Below, in pieces: positions 51,578 to 59,411 of a stretch of DNA of 64,000 bases. The stretch's first letter is position 1. Every line of letters begins with the position of its first letter. The notes under the pieces are model-generated. The model was not told the origin of the DNA. It was given only the letters and a program-made list of their open reading frames with translations, and did not search any database. The DNA is from Plantactinospora mayteni (GTDB lineage: Bacteria; Actinomycetota; Actinomycetes; Mycobacteriales; Micromonosporaceae): positions 1-64,000 of the forward strand of contig NZ_BONX01000057.1 in the NCBI RefSeq assembly GCF_016862935.1, in the 5' to 3' direction. The translations under genes and the position numbers were made by a program.

Positions 51578-52585
51578 TCAGCCGTCGAGTTTGAGCAGCC
51601 GTGCCGCCGTCCCACCCCGGATGGCCGCCCGCTCGTCCTCGCCGAGCCGGGTCGCGTCGAGCTGGCCGAGCGGGTCGTAGTGGCCCATGTCGAACGGGTA
51701 GTCGGTGCCGACGACGACGTGGTCGGCACCCATCTGCTGCACCAGGAACTCCAGGTGTGGCGCGTCGAAGACCAGGCAGTCGACGTAGACCTGCTTCAGG
51801 TAGCTGCTCGGCGGTCGGGAGATGTGGTGCCGGCCCTCCGGGCGTACCTCGTAGGCGTGGTCCATCCGGGAGGAGTAGAACGGCAGGTAGCCTCCGCCGT
51901 GCACCGCGACCAGCTTGAGGCCGGGGTGCTCCTCCAGGACACCGCCGTGGATGATCCGGGTCAGCGCGACCGTGGTGTCGAGCGGGTTGCCGATGACGTT
52001 GGTCAGGTAGTACTTCCGGAACCGCTCGCCGCCGGTGAACCCGTTGGGGTGCAGCAGCACCACGACGTCCAGCTCCTCCGCCTTGGCGAAGAACGGCCGG
52101 AACCGGCGGTCGTCGAGGTCCATCCCCAGCACGTTGGTGTTGATCTCGACGCCCCGGAAGTCGTACTCGGTGACGCAGCGTTCGAGTTCCTCCACCGCCG
52201 ACCGGACGTCCTGCATCGGTAAGGTGGCCAACCCGACGAACCGCTCCGGGTAGTCACTGACGATCTTGGCGAGGTTGTCGTTCTGCATCTGGGCGAGTTC
52301 GCGGCCGAGTTCCGGATCCGCCCAGTAGAAGAAGCCCGCCGGGGCCACCGAGATGGCCTGGACGTCGATGCCCATCCGGTCCATGTCGGCGATCCGGGTC
52401 TCCGGGTCGGTCGCCTGCGGCATGATCGCCCGGACGTGTTCGACCTGGTAGGCGTTGGTCTCGTCGCCGCCGAAGTAGCTGAACGGCTCCATCTCGGGTG
52501 CCATCAGCCCGTCCACCAGCGGCAGGCAGTCGGGAAGGATCACGTGGGCGTGGATGTCGACGGTGCGGTGGGATCCGGTTGGCAT
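51578..52585 (-). CDS. ACMSD-like amidohydrolase / decarboxylase (paralogue 3)
   Basis: 335 residues. Metal-binding VDIHAHV, LHPNGFTGGERFR, VAVHGGGYLPFYSSRMDHAY and VVGTDYPFDMGHYDPLG, in the same order as paralogues 1 and 2. The segment APAGFFYWADPE matches the Y/FYW(L/A)D(E/P/A) stretch of the others. ATG at 52585. It lies downstream of the HisD-like gene with a short repeat between; convergent with the HbpS-like gene. Confidence 0.9.
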   Translation of the reverse strand: MPTGSHRTVDIHAHVILPDCLPLVDGLMAPEMEPFSYFGGDETNAYQVEHVRAIMPQATDPETRIADMDRMGIDVQAISVAPAGFFYWADPELGRELAQMQNDNLAKIVSDYPERFVGLATLPMQDVRSAVEELERCVTEYDFRGVEINTNVLGMDLDDRRFRPFFAKAEELDVVVLLHPNGFTGGERFRKYYLTNVIGNPLDTTVALTRIIHGGVLEEHPGLKLVAVHGGGYLPFYSSRMDHAYEVRPEGRHHISRPPSSYLKQVYVDCLVFDAPHLEFLVQQMGADHVVVGTDYPFDMGHYDPLGQLDATRLGEDERAAIRGGTAARLLKLDG

Positions 52586-52626
52586 GTATGACCTTCTGTC
52601 CGTTGAAAGTGATGCCGGGGCGGGGA

Positions 52627-52687
52627 CTCAGCCGACGGTCGCGGGGCTCAACCGACGGTCGCCGAGGGCTCAACCGACGGTCGCGGG
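52627..52687. repeat. Three tandem copies of CTCA(A/G)CCGACGGTCGC
   Basis: Units start at 52627, 52647 and 52669 (spacings 20 and 22). The third contains the stop codon of the HisD-like gene, so the array has spread from the gene end into the 84-bp gap before the amidohydrolase. Confidence 0.85.
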
Positions 52688-53980
52688 GGCCCAGGGCAGG
52701 TGCGCGCCGCCGTACTTGGCGGCCCGGACGTCGCCGGAGCGGGCGTGCCCCTCGAAGAGCTCCACCCGGGCCGCCCGGCCGCACAGTTCGCCGAGCCGGG
52801 CGCTGGCGGCGGGGTCGGTGACCTCCTGGTACGTCACCGTGCGCAGGTACTTCCCGACCCAGAGCCCGCCGGTGTACCGGGCGGCGCCCCGGGTCGGCAG
52901 CACGTGGTTGGTGCCGATCACCTTGTCGCCGTACGACACGCAGGTGCCCTCGCCGAGGAAGAGCGCCCCATAGTGCCGCATCCGGTCCAGTGCCTGCCGA
53001 GGGTTCCGGGTGAGGATCTGCACGTGCTCGCTGGCGTAACTGTCGGCGAGCGCGTACGCCGCGTCGAGGTCCTCGACCACGTGCACCTCCCCGTGGTCCC
53101 GCCAGGCCGGCCCGGCCATGTCGTTGGTCGGCATGCCCGGCAGCAGCTCGTCGACGTGCGCCAGTACGGCGCGGGCCAGCTCCGCCGAGGTGGTGATCAG
53201 CACTGCCGGGGAGTCCGGCCCGTGCTCGGCCTGGCTGAGCAGGTCGACGGCGACCACGAACGGGTCGGCGGCGTCGTCGGCCACGACCAGGATCTCGGTC
53301 GGCCCGGCGAACAGGTCGATCCCGACCTCCCCGAAGAGCTGCCGCTTCGCCTCGGCGACGTACGCGTTGCCGGGGCCGGCGATCAGGTCCACCCGGCGGA
53401 TCGACCCGGTGCCGACGGCCATCGCGGCGACCGCCTGCACCCCGCCGAGCAGCAGGATCTCGTCGGCACCGGCCAGGTGCAACGCGGCCACGGTGGCCGC
53501 CGGGATCCTCCCGCGCAGCGGCGGGGTGCAGGCGGTGACCCGTTCGACCCCGGCGACCTTCGCCGTCACCACGGTCATGTGCGCCGAGGCGGTCAGCGGA
53601 TAGCGGCCGCCGGGCACGTAGGCGCCGGCCGCCGCGATCGGCAGGTGCTTCTGGCCCAGGAAGACGCCCGGCTGGGTCTCCACCTCCAGATCCTGGAGGG
53701 TGTCCCGCTGCCGCCGGGCGAAGTCGCGGACGTTCGCCTGCACCGTCCGGAGGTCGTCGACGACCTCCGGCGGTACCGAGGCGACGAGTTCCTCGATCTG
53801 CTCCGGCCCGAGCCGGAAGGAGTCGGGCGACCACCTGTCGAACTTCTCGGAGTAGCGGCGTACCGCCTCGTCCCCGTGCGCGCGGACGTCCTCGATCACC
53901 TCGCGGACGACGGCGGAGACCTCGTCGTCGCGCGCGGCGGTGGGCGCGCCGACGGCCGGCGACTTCAGGGGTGTACTCAT
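52670..53980 (-). CDS. HisD-family (histidinol dehydrogenase-like) NAD-dependent dehydrogenase
   Basis: 436 residues, full-length HisD fold: AGAYVPGGRYPLTASAHM, VDLIAGPGNAYVAEAKRQLFG, AGPTEILVVADD, LLSQAEHGPDSPA with Gln/His zinc ligands, and THVLPT-like loop (NHVLPTRGAARYTGGL). No other histidine gene is near, and it sits between an amidohydrolase and an ABC importer, so it is more likely a dehydrogenase for another hydroxy compound, as in sulfopropanediol 3-dehydrogenase, than the biosynthetic enzyme. ATG at 53980 follows CAGGAG. Confidence 0.88.
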   Translation of the reverse strand: MSTPLKSPAVGAPTAARDDEVSAVVREVIEDVRAHGDEAVRRYSEKFDRWSPDSFRLGPEQIEELVASVPPEVVDDLRTVQANVRDFARRQRDTLQDLEVETQPGVFLGQKHLPIAAAGAYVPGGRYPLTASAHMTVVTAKVAGVERVTACTPPLRGRIPAATVAALHLAGADEILLLGGVQAVAAMAVGTGSIRRVDLIAGPGNAYVAEAKRQLFGEVGIDLFAGPTEILVVADDAADPFVVAVDLLSQAEHGPDSPAVLITTSAELARAVLAHVDELLPGMPTNDMAGPAWRDHGEVHVVEDLDAAYALADSYASEHVQILTRNPRQALDRMRHYGALFLGEGTCVSYGDKVIGTNHVLPTRGAARYTGGLWVGKYLRTVTYQEVTDPAASARLGELCGRAARVELFEGHARSGDVRAAKYGGAHLPWAPATVG

Positions 53981-54005
53981 GGCGCTCCTGTCCTGGCTGG
54001 TGCGG

Positions 54006-54770
54006 TCAGGCCACGGGCTCGGTGGTGCGGCCCAGTTCCTTCATGGCTTCGAGCCGGGCGAGCACCTCGGCTTGCAGGGTGGCCACCGTGGGGTCGGTCT
54101 GCCGGCGCGGGCGGGGCAGGTCGATGCCGATGTCCTCGTAGATCCGGCCGCCGGGCTGGAGCACGATGATCCGGTCGGACAGCTCGACCGCCTCGACGAC
54201 GTCGTGGGTGACGAAGACGACGGTCTTCTTCGACTGGGCCCAGATGTCCTGTAGCTGGGCGCGCAGTCCCCTGGCGGTGATCGCGTCCAGGTGGCTGAAC
54301 GGTTCGTCCATCAGCAGCAGGTCGGGCTCGACCGCGAAGGCGCGGGCGATGCCGACGCGCTGCTGCATGCCGCCGGAGAGCTGGCCGGGATAGAAGTCGG
54401 CGTTCTTCGCCAGGCCCACCATGTCGAGGTACCGCCTGGCCCGGGCGACGGTCGCCTCGCCCTGGTCGTCCTGGACGTACATCATGTTGCGCAGCACGCT
54501 GCGCCAGGGCAGCAGCCGTGGATCCTGGAAGACGTAGCCCATCCGGGCCGGGCGGCCCTCGTCACTGGTCAGGCTGATCTCGCCGGAGGTGTGCTCCTCC
54601 ACCCCGGAGATGATGTTGAGCAGGGTGCTCTTGCCGCAGCCCGAGGGTCCGACGATGGAGACGAAGGTCTGGCCACGTACCTCGAAGGTGATGTCGTCCA
54701 GGACCCGGCTCGCCCGTGGGGTGCCCAGGTTGAAGGTCTTGGCGAGGTTCTTGACGGTCAGGACTGCCAC
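54006..54770 (-). CDS. ABC importer ATPase (SsuB/TauB type), second system
   Basis: 254 residues: Walker [11 protein letters not shown]-loop [10 protein letters not shown], signature LSGGMQQR, Walker [13 protein letters not shown], switch His in VTHDVVEA. Paralogous to the ATPase at 31763-32506. Last gene of a binding protein-permease-permease-ATPase operon; GTG at 54770, 58 bp after the permease stop. Confidence 0.94.
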   Translation of the reverse strand: MAVLTVKNLAKTFNLGTPRASRVLDDITFEVRGQTFVSIVGPSGCGKSTLLNIISGVEEHTSGEISLTSDEGRPARMGYVFQDPRLLPWRSVLRNMMYVQDDQGEATVARARRYLDMVGLAKNADFYPGQLSGGMQQRVGIARAFAVEPDLLLMDEPFSHLDAITARGLRAQLQDIWAQSKKTVVFVTHDVVEAVELSDRIIVLQPGGRIYEDIGIDLPRPRRQTDPTVATLQAEVLARLEAMKELGRTTEPVA

Positions 54771-54828
54771 GGGAACTCCCTCGGACTGGGGATGTACGGA
54801 GTCTGGTCGGATCCGGTGGTGGTGGCCA

Positions 54829-55653
54829 TCAGCTGTCCCGCCAGCGGAAGGCGCGCCTGATCGCGCGGTCGAGCACGAAGCGGTCGAGTAGCACGATGAA
54901 GCCCACGAAGAGCACCACCCAGGCGGCGAAGCCGCCGAACCGGTTGGCGTCGTACCACCAGCGGGCCCGGTAGCCGACGCCCCCGCCGCCGCCGAACCAC
55001 TCGGCGAGCAGTACGCCGTTCCAGCCGATGATGATCGCGAAGCGCACCCCGGCCGCGATGTAGCCGGCGACGGCCGGGAGGACGAGGTCGCGGACCTGCC
55101 GGGAGACCGGCACGTGGTACGTCGACGACATGTCCCGCAGGTCGCGGGAGACTCCCCGGACGCCCTGCGCGACGTTGACGACCACGAACGGCACCGAGGT
55201 CAGGAACGTGGTGACGATCGGGCTCAGGTCGCCGAAGCCGAACCACATCACGGTGAGGAACGCCCAGATGATCGCCGGGATCGAGAGGGCGACCAGGACG
55301 GGGCTCTCGAAGAACGCCCGGGAGAGCGAGGAGAGGCCCATCAGCACGCCGATCGCGATGCCGACCACCGTGGCGAGGGCCACCCCGATGCCGAACCGGT
55401 AGAGGGTCGAGCCGAAGTTGCCGAAGACCTCGCCGCGGGCGAACTCCTCGCCGAGCCGCTGCACCACCTCGACCGGGCCGGGCACGCGGCGGAAGAGCAG
55501 CGACAGCAGGACCCAGACCAGGAGGAAGGAGAGCAGCGCGGCGACCCGGGCCGCCCGGTCGGAGGTGAGCCGTCTGCGCCAGGCCGGCGTACTCCGCTCG
55601 ATCTCGCTGGTCGAGCGGCGCCGGTCGACGGTGGCCTGGGACGCGGTGCTCAT
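54829..55653 (-). CDS. ABC importer permease (SsuC/TauC type), second system
   Basis: 274 residues, six predicted helices, docking loop DLRDMSSTYHVPVSRQVRDLVLP. The usual EAA-loop alanine/glycine core is altered (STYHVP), but overall length is normal. A GGGGGVGYRARWW turn near the end matches GEDGAGWTIKFWY of the permease at 30724-31770. ATG at 55653 overlaps the preceding stop. Confidence 0.9.
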   Translation of the reverse strand: MSTASQATVDRRRSTSEIERSTPAWRRRLTSDRAARVAALLSFLLVWVLLSLLFRRVPGPVEVVQRLGEEFARGEVFGNFGSTLYRFGIGVALATVVGIAIGVLMGLSSLSRAFFESPVLVALSIPAIIWAFLTVMWFGFGDLSPIVTTFLTSVPFVVVNVAQGVRGVSRDLRDMSSTYHVPVSRQVRDLVLPAVAGYIAAGVRFAIIIGWNGVLLAEWFGGGGGVGYRARWWYDANRFGGFAAWVVLFVGFIVLLDRFVLDRAIRRAFRWRDS

Positions 55654-56507
55654 AGCGCGGTACCCCTCTCCTCCGGACGCCAGGCGAGGAGCCGGGCCTC
55701 GGCCCTGAACAGGACCAGCCGCTCGATCACGAGCATGAAGGCGATGAACAGGAACATCCAGGCGAGTACGGCGCCGATGTCGTAGAGCTGGTACTCGGTG
55801 CGGATCTGGAAGCCCACACCGTTGCGACCGCCGAAGACCTCGGTCAGCGCCTCGACCTTCCAGGCGACCGCGAAGCACATCCGGATCGCGGCGAAGACGA
55901 ACGGCACGATCGTCGGGATCAGCACCTCGCGGCGGATCTGCCGGGGCGTCCGCCCGAACGCCTCGCTCATGGTCACCAGGGACCTGTCGACGCCCCGGAT
56001 CCCCTCGGCCACGTTGAGCGCGATGTAGGGCGCGGAGACGAGCGCGACCGCGAGGATCGGGCCGAGGTTCGACAGGCCGAACACGATCAGCGACATCACC
56101 GCGTAGACGATCGCCGGGATGGTGCCGGCGATCGTCACGCCGTCGTGGAAGAACGCCCGCCAGTAGTCGTAGCGGCCCATCAGGTAGCCGACCGGCGCAC
56201 CGACGGCGGCGGCCACCGCGAAGCCGGCGAAGGTCTTCAGCACGCTCGCCGAGAAGTCGGTGACGAAGTTGCCGCTCTCGACGATCTCGACCGCCTTCAG
56301 GAAGACCTCGTGCGGGCGGGGCAGCAGCCGCGATCCGTACCACCAGGAGCCGAACTCCCAGAGCAGCAGCATCGCGAGCCAGCCCAGCACGAGCAGGCCC
56401 CGGCGCCGCCAGCGCCGCAGTTGGGCGGTCCTGCGGGCGCCCGCCTCGCGGCCGTCCCGGTCTGCGGGGGGCGCGGCCGTGGCGGCGCCCACCAACTGCT
56501 CCGTCAT
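55650..56507 (-). CDS. ABC importer permease (SsuC/TauC type), second system
   Basis: 285 residues, six predicted helices, docking loop SLVTMSEAFGRTPRQIRREVLIP. Matches the permease at 29885-30727 in order and in the GGRNGVGFQIRTEYQL turn (SSSSGIGFEMRTASQL there). ATG at 56507 follows GGAGGAGAG. Confidence 0.9.
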   Translation of the reverse strand: MTEQLVGAATAAPPADRDGREAGARRTAQLRRWRRRGLLVLGWLAMLLLWEFGSWWYGSRLLPRPHEVFLKAVEIVESGNFVTDFSASVLKTFAGFAVAAAVGAPVGYLMGRYDYWRAFFHDGVTIAGTIPAIVYAVMSLIVFGLSNLGPILAVALVSAPYIALNVAEGIRGVDRSLVTMSEAFGRTPRQIRREVLIPTIVPFVFAAIRMCFAVAWKVEALTEVFGGRNGVGFQIRTEYQLYDIGAVLAWMFLFIAFMLVIERLVLFRAEARLLAWRPEERGTAL

Positions 56508-56587
56508 CGTCTCTCCTCCACTCGGCCCTGCCGGGCAGCCGCACCCGGCCGGACGTGGCCGGCGGGGATACGTCGGGACCGCACGGC

Positions 56588-57652
56588 TCAGCCCTTCGGG
56601 AGGATGGTGAAGTCGAGGGCCGGGGTGTCCTCCTCGACGAAGCCGGTCTCCTTCATCAGCTCGAACAACCTGGTCTCGCTGTCCACCCACGCCTGGTCGA
56701 GATAGGTGCTGTCGACGAACCAGTCGTACGTGTCGGTCAGCCAGTCCTGGATGAACGCCTTCTCCTCGGGCGACTCGGCGGCGAAGTCCTCGGGGTAGGC
56801 CGCGACGATCTCGTCCCGGTGCTGGGCCCACTCCTGCACGCCCCGGTCCCAGAGCTTGATCAGGAATCCCGCCTCCTCGGGGTTCTTCTCGACCCATGCC
56901 TTGCGGGCGACGAAGACGTTGTTCTGCGGGTGGGTGACGTCCTGCGGATCGGAGGAGAACTTCTCGGCGTAGATCTGCGAGACCGACTTGGAGTCGTAGA
57001 GCGGCTTGACCGCGCCGTTGGAGAGCTGCGGGATCGAGAAGTCGGGCAGCAGCAGGCCGGCGTCGGCGTCGCCCCGCTCGACCAGACCGGCGGCGTTCTG
57101 CGGGTCGGTGACGACGAGCTGGAAGTCGCCGCCCCCGGCGCGCAGGTCGAGGTCGCAGAACTTGCGGGCGTAGACGCCCCACATGATCGTGATCGAGACG
57201 GCGCTGTGCGTCACGATCTTCTTACCCTTGAGGTCGCAGATGGTCTGGGCGTCGCTCCGGGCCGACACGGCCAGGATGCTCCGGTCGGAGTTGAACTTGC
57301 CGAAGATGGTGGTCTTCTCGCCGGTCTGCTTCTCCAGGTCGGGCACCTCGTACGAGGCCGCCGAGACGACGTCCGCGTGGCCGCCGGCGTACACCCCGAA
57401 CTCGTCCCAGGAGGACGAGGTGAGGATCTGGATCCCGGCCGCCTCCTCCAGCTCCTGCTTGATGCCCTTGCTCTCCATCCACTTCCAGACCGGATCGGGA
57501 GCCATCACCATGTTGACGACGCCGTTCGCGTCCTTGGCCTGGCCTTCCTGGGCGGCCGGGCGGGCCCCGCAACCGGAGGCCAGCAGAGCGATCACGCCCG
57601 CGGCGGCCACCGGGCGCCAGCGGTGGGGACGGATGATGCGTGCAGAGTTCAT
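56588..57652 (-). CDS. NitT/TauT-type ABC importer, substrate-binding lipoprotein, second system
   Basis: 354 residues with lipobox LLASGCGA. The mature protein (MAPDPVWKWMESKGIK, SSSWDEFGVYAGGHADVVS, DTYDWFVDSTYLDQAW) aligns along its length with the protein at 28765-29832. First gene of the second importer operon. ATG at 57652 is preceded by GAGAGG. It shares a divergent control region with the LacI-type gene; a half operator (57809-57820) lies 157 bp upstream of its start. Confidence 0.9.
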   Translation of the reverse strand: MNSARIIRPHRWRPVAAAGVIALLASGCGARPAAQEGQAKDANGVVNMVMAPDPVWKWMESKGIKQELEEAAGIQILTSSSWDEFGVYAGGHADVVSAASYEVPDLEKQTGEKTTIFGKFNSDRSILAVSARSDAQTICDLKGKKIVTHSAVSITIMWGVYARKFCDLDLRAGGGDFQLVVTDPQNAAGLVERGDADAGLLLPDFSIPQLSNGAVKPLYDSKSVSQIYAEKFSSDPQDVTHPQNNVFVARKAWVEKNPEEAGFLIKLWDRGVQEWAQHRDEIVAAYPEDFAAESPEEKAFIQDWLTDTYDWFVDSTYLDQAWVDSETRLFELMKETGFVEEDTPALDFTILPKG

Positions 57653-57808
57653 GTCGTGCCTCTCAGAATCGTTCAACCGGTCCGAGGGTGCGATCAGAGA
57701 CAACGTTGCGGCGGACCCGGTGGTGGTGGGTGGTGTACTCGGGGGCCGATGGGTGGTGTGACGCCTGACACTGCCGTGGTGAATCTTGCAAGTCAAGCAT
57801 TTCTCGGA

Positions 57809-57820
57809 AACTTATGCATT
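57809..57820. promoter_or_regulatory. Second AACTTATGCATT site (importer side)
   Basis: Twelve bases identical to 57944-57955 of the palindromic site by the LacI gene. On the minus strand, TTGACT (57790-57795) follows 14 bp downstream and could be the -35 of the importer promoter. The LacI protein may bind both sites, 135 bp apart, and repress both promoters by looping. Confidence 0.5.
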
Positions 57821-57904
57821 CCCCTGCCCTGGACGTACCCGTGGAGACCAGCGGATTCGCCCGAGCCCGATCGGGTTCCAGCAGTTAGCAAGGTAGGCCG
57901 GGCG

Positions 57905-57953
57905 TTGACAGCGTCCCGACGGCCGCCTATCTTCGGCCTGCATAACTTATGCA
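57905..57953 (+). promoter_or_regulatory. Promoter and palindromic operator of the LacI-family gene
   Basis: TTGACA (57905-57910), 17 bases, TATCTT (57928-57933), then a perfect palindrome TGCATAA-C-TTATGCA (57939-57953) that should cover the transcription start. The form is that of LacI/GalR-family operators, so autorepression is likely. Confidence 0.7.
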
Positions 57954-57996
57954 TTGCCGCCCACGATCGGGAGCGGCGCGGGGGATCGAGAAGAGA

Positions 57997-59076
57997 GTGG
58001 GACAGCTTGTGAGCGGAGATCCGGGCACGGCGGACGACCGTCCAGCACGACGGCGACGCGCGCGCCCGGCGGCATCCAGCACGACGGTGGCGCAGGCCGC
58101 CGGGGTCTCCCAGTCGACGGTGTCGCGCGCCCTCCGCGGCGACACCCGGGTACGCGCGGACACCCGGCGCCTGATCGAGGAGACCGCCGAGCGGCTGGGC
58201 TACCGCCCCGGGTGGGCGGTGCCGCCTTCGCCACCCCGCTCGCACACCGTCGGCGTCGTCGTCTCCGACCTGACCAACCCGTTCTTCCCGACGCTGCTCA
58301 CGCCGGTGCACGACGAGTTGCAGATCATGGGCTACCGGGTCGTGTTGTTCGCCGAGCGCACCGACCTGCCCACCGGGCAGGAGGCCCTGGTCAACCTGCT
58401 CAACCGGTCGATCGACGGTGTCCTGGTCACCACGGCCACCCTCGACTCGCGGCTCGGCGAAGCCCTCGTCGGGCGGGACCTGCCGATGGTGCTGCTCAAC
58501 CGGTACGTCGACGGGATGGACGTCGACCGCGTCACCGCGGACAACCACCGGGGTGGCCGTACGGCGGCACGCCATCTGCTGGATCTCGGCCACCGCGACA
58601 TCGGCGTCATCCGTGGCCCGGCCAACACCTCGACCAGCCGGGACCGGCACGCCGGCATCGTCGACAGTCTCGCCGAGGCCGGCGTGGCACTCGACGAGCG
58701 GTTCGTCCGCGAGGGACCGTACTCGCACCAGTCCGGCTACCAGCACGCCCGGGAACTGCTCCGGCTGGCCACGCCGCCGACCGCCCTGGTCTGCGGCAAC
58801 GACGTGATCGCCTTCGGCGCCATCGACGCCGCGAGGTCGCTCGGCCTGGACGTACCGGGCGACGTCTCGGTGCTCGGCTTCGACGACGTCCCGATGGCGT
58901 CCTGGGAGGTGTTCCAACTGACCACGGTCCGGCAGCCGCTCTCCGAGATGGCCCGGACCGCCGCCCGGCTGCTGGTCGAGCGGATCGAGCACGACGGCGA
59001 GATCGGTGCCGGACGCGAGCGGTTGTTCGCCACCAGCCTCGTGCAGCGGGCCACCACCCGGCGGGCGGCCCGCTGA
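57997..59076 (+). CDS. LacI-family transcriptional regulator
   Basis: About 359 residues. Basic N-terminal tail, then the LacI helix-turn-helix (STTVAQAAGVSQSTVSRALR, hinge helix region ETAERLGYRPGWAV), and a periplasmic-binding-protein-like effector domain (VGVVVSDLTNPFFPTLL; ALVCGNDVIAFGAIDAARSLG; VSVLGFDDVPMASW). Starts at GTG 57997 or GTG 58009 are both possible; an ATG at 57949 lies inside the operator. Divergent from the second importer operon, its likely target. Effector unknown. Confidence 0.9.
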   Translation: MGQLVSGDPGTADDRPARRRRARPAASSTTVAQAAGVSQSTVSRALRGDTRVRADTRRLIEETAERLGYRPGWAVPPSPPRSHTVGVVVSDLTNPFFPTLLTPVHDELQIMGYRVVLFAERTDLPTGQEALVNLLNRSIDGVLVTTATLDSRLGEALVGRDLPMVLLNRYVDGMDVDRVTADNHRGGRTAARHLLDLGHRDIGVIRGPANTSTSRDRHAGIVDSLAEAGVALDERFVREGPYSHQSGYQHARELLRLATPPTALVCGNDVIAFGAIDAARSLGLDVPGDVSVLGFDDVPMASWEVFQLTTVRQPLSEMARTAARLLVERIEHDGEIGAGRERLFATSLVQRATTRRAAR

Positions 59077-59411
59077 CACCCGGTGCCCACCGGGCCCGGC
59101 CGTGGCTGGTGACATGCCGACCTCCTCCTCGCCTGGGCGGTAGCGCTGGCACCGCCCACGCGCCACAGCCTCGTCGCGGCACGTGACGCGCCACCATGTG
59201 TGGCCACCCATAACTGACGCGACAGCGTGGTGGACGACACATCGGCAGGGATCCGCGGCCGGCGGCACCGGGGCCGGACGACCTGCACCTTCCGCGCCCT
59301 GACCACGCCGCTCTCGACCGGCCGCCCACCCCCGCTCCGACGTCGACCGGGGCATGTCCCGACGGTGAGGTACGGCAGCCGGTTGCCGGCGCGGCCGAGG
59401 GTCGCCGCCGC
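59077..59411. other. Intergenic region between convergent regulator genes
   Basis: 335 bp with no believable gene. A small hairpin (CCCGGT/ACCGGG, 59079-59094) right after the LacI stop may be its terminator. Nothing else stands out. Confidence 0.5.

Noticed and set aside
52670-53980. Histidine biosynthesis gene hisD
   Set aside because: No other his genes adjoin, and the context is catabolic; the paralogous dehydrogenase reading is preferred.
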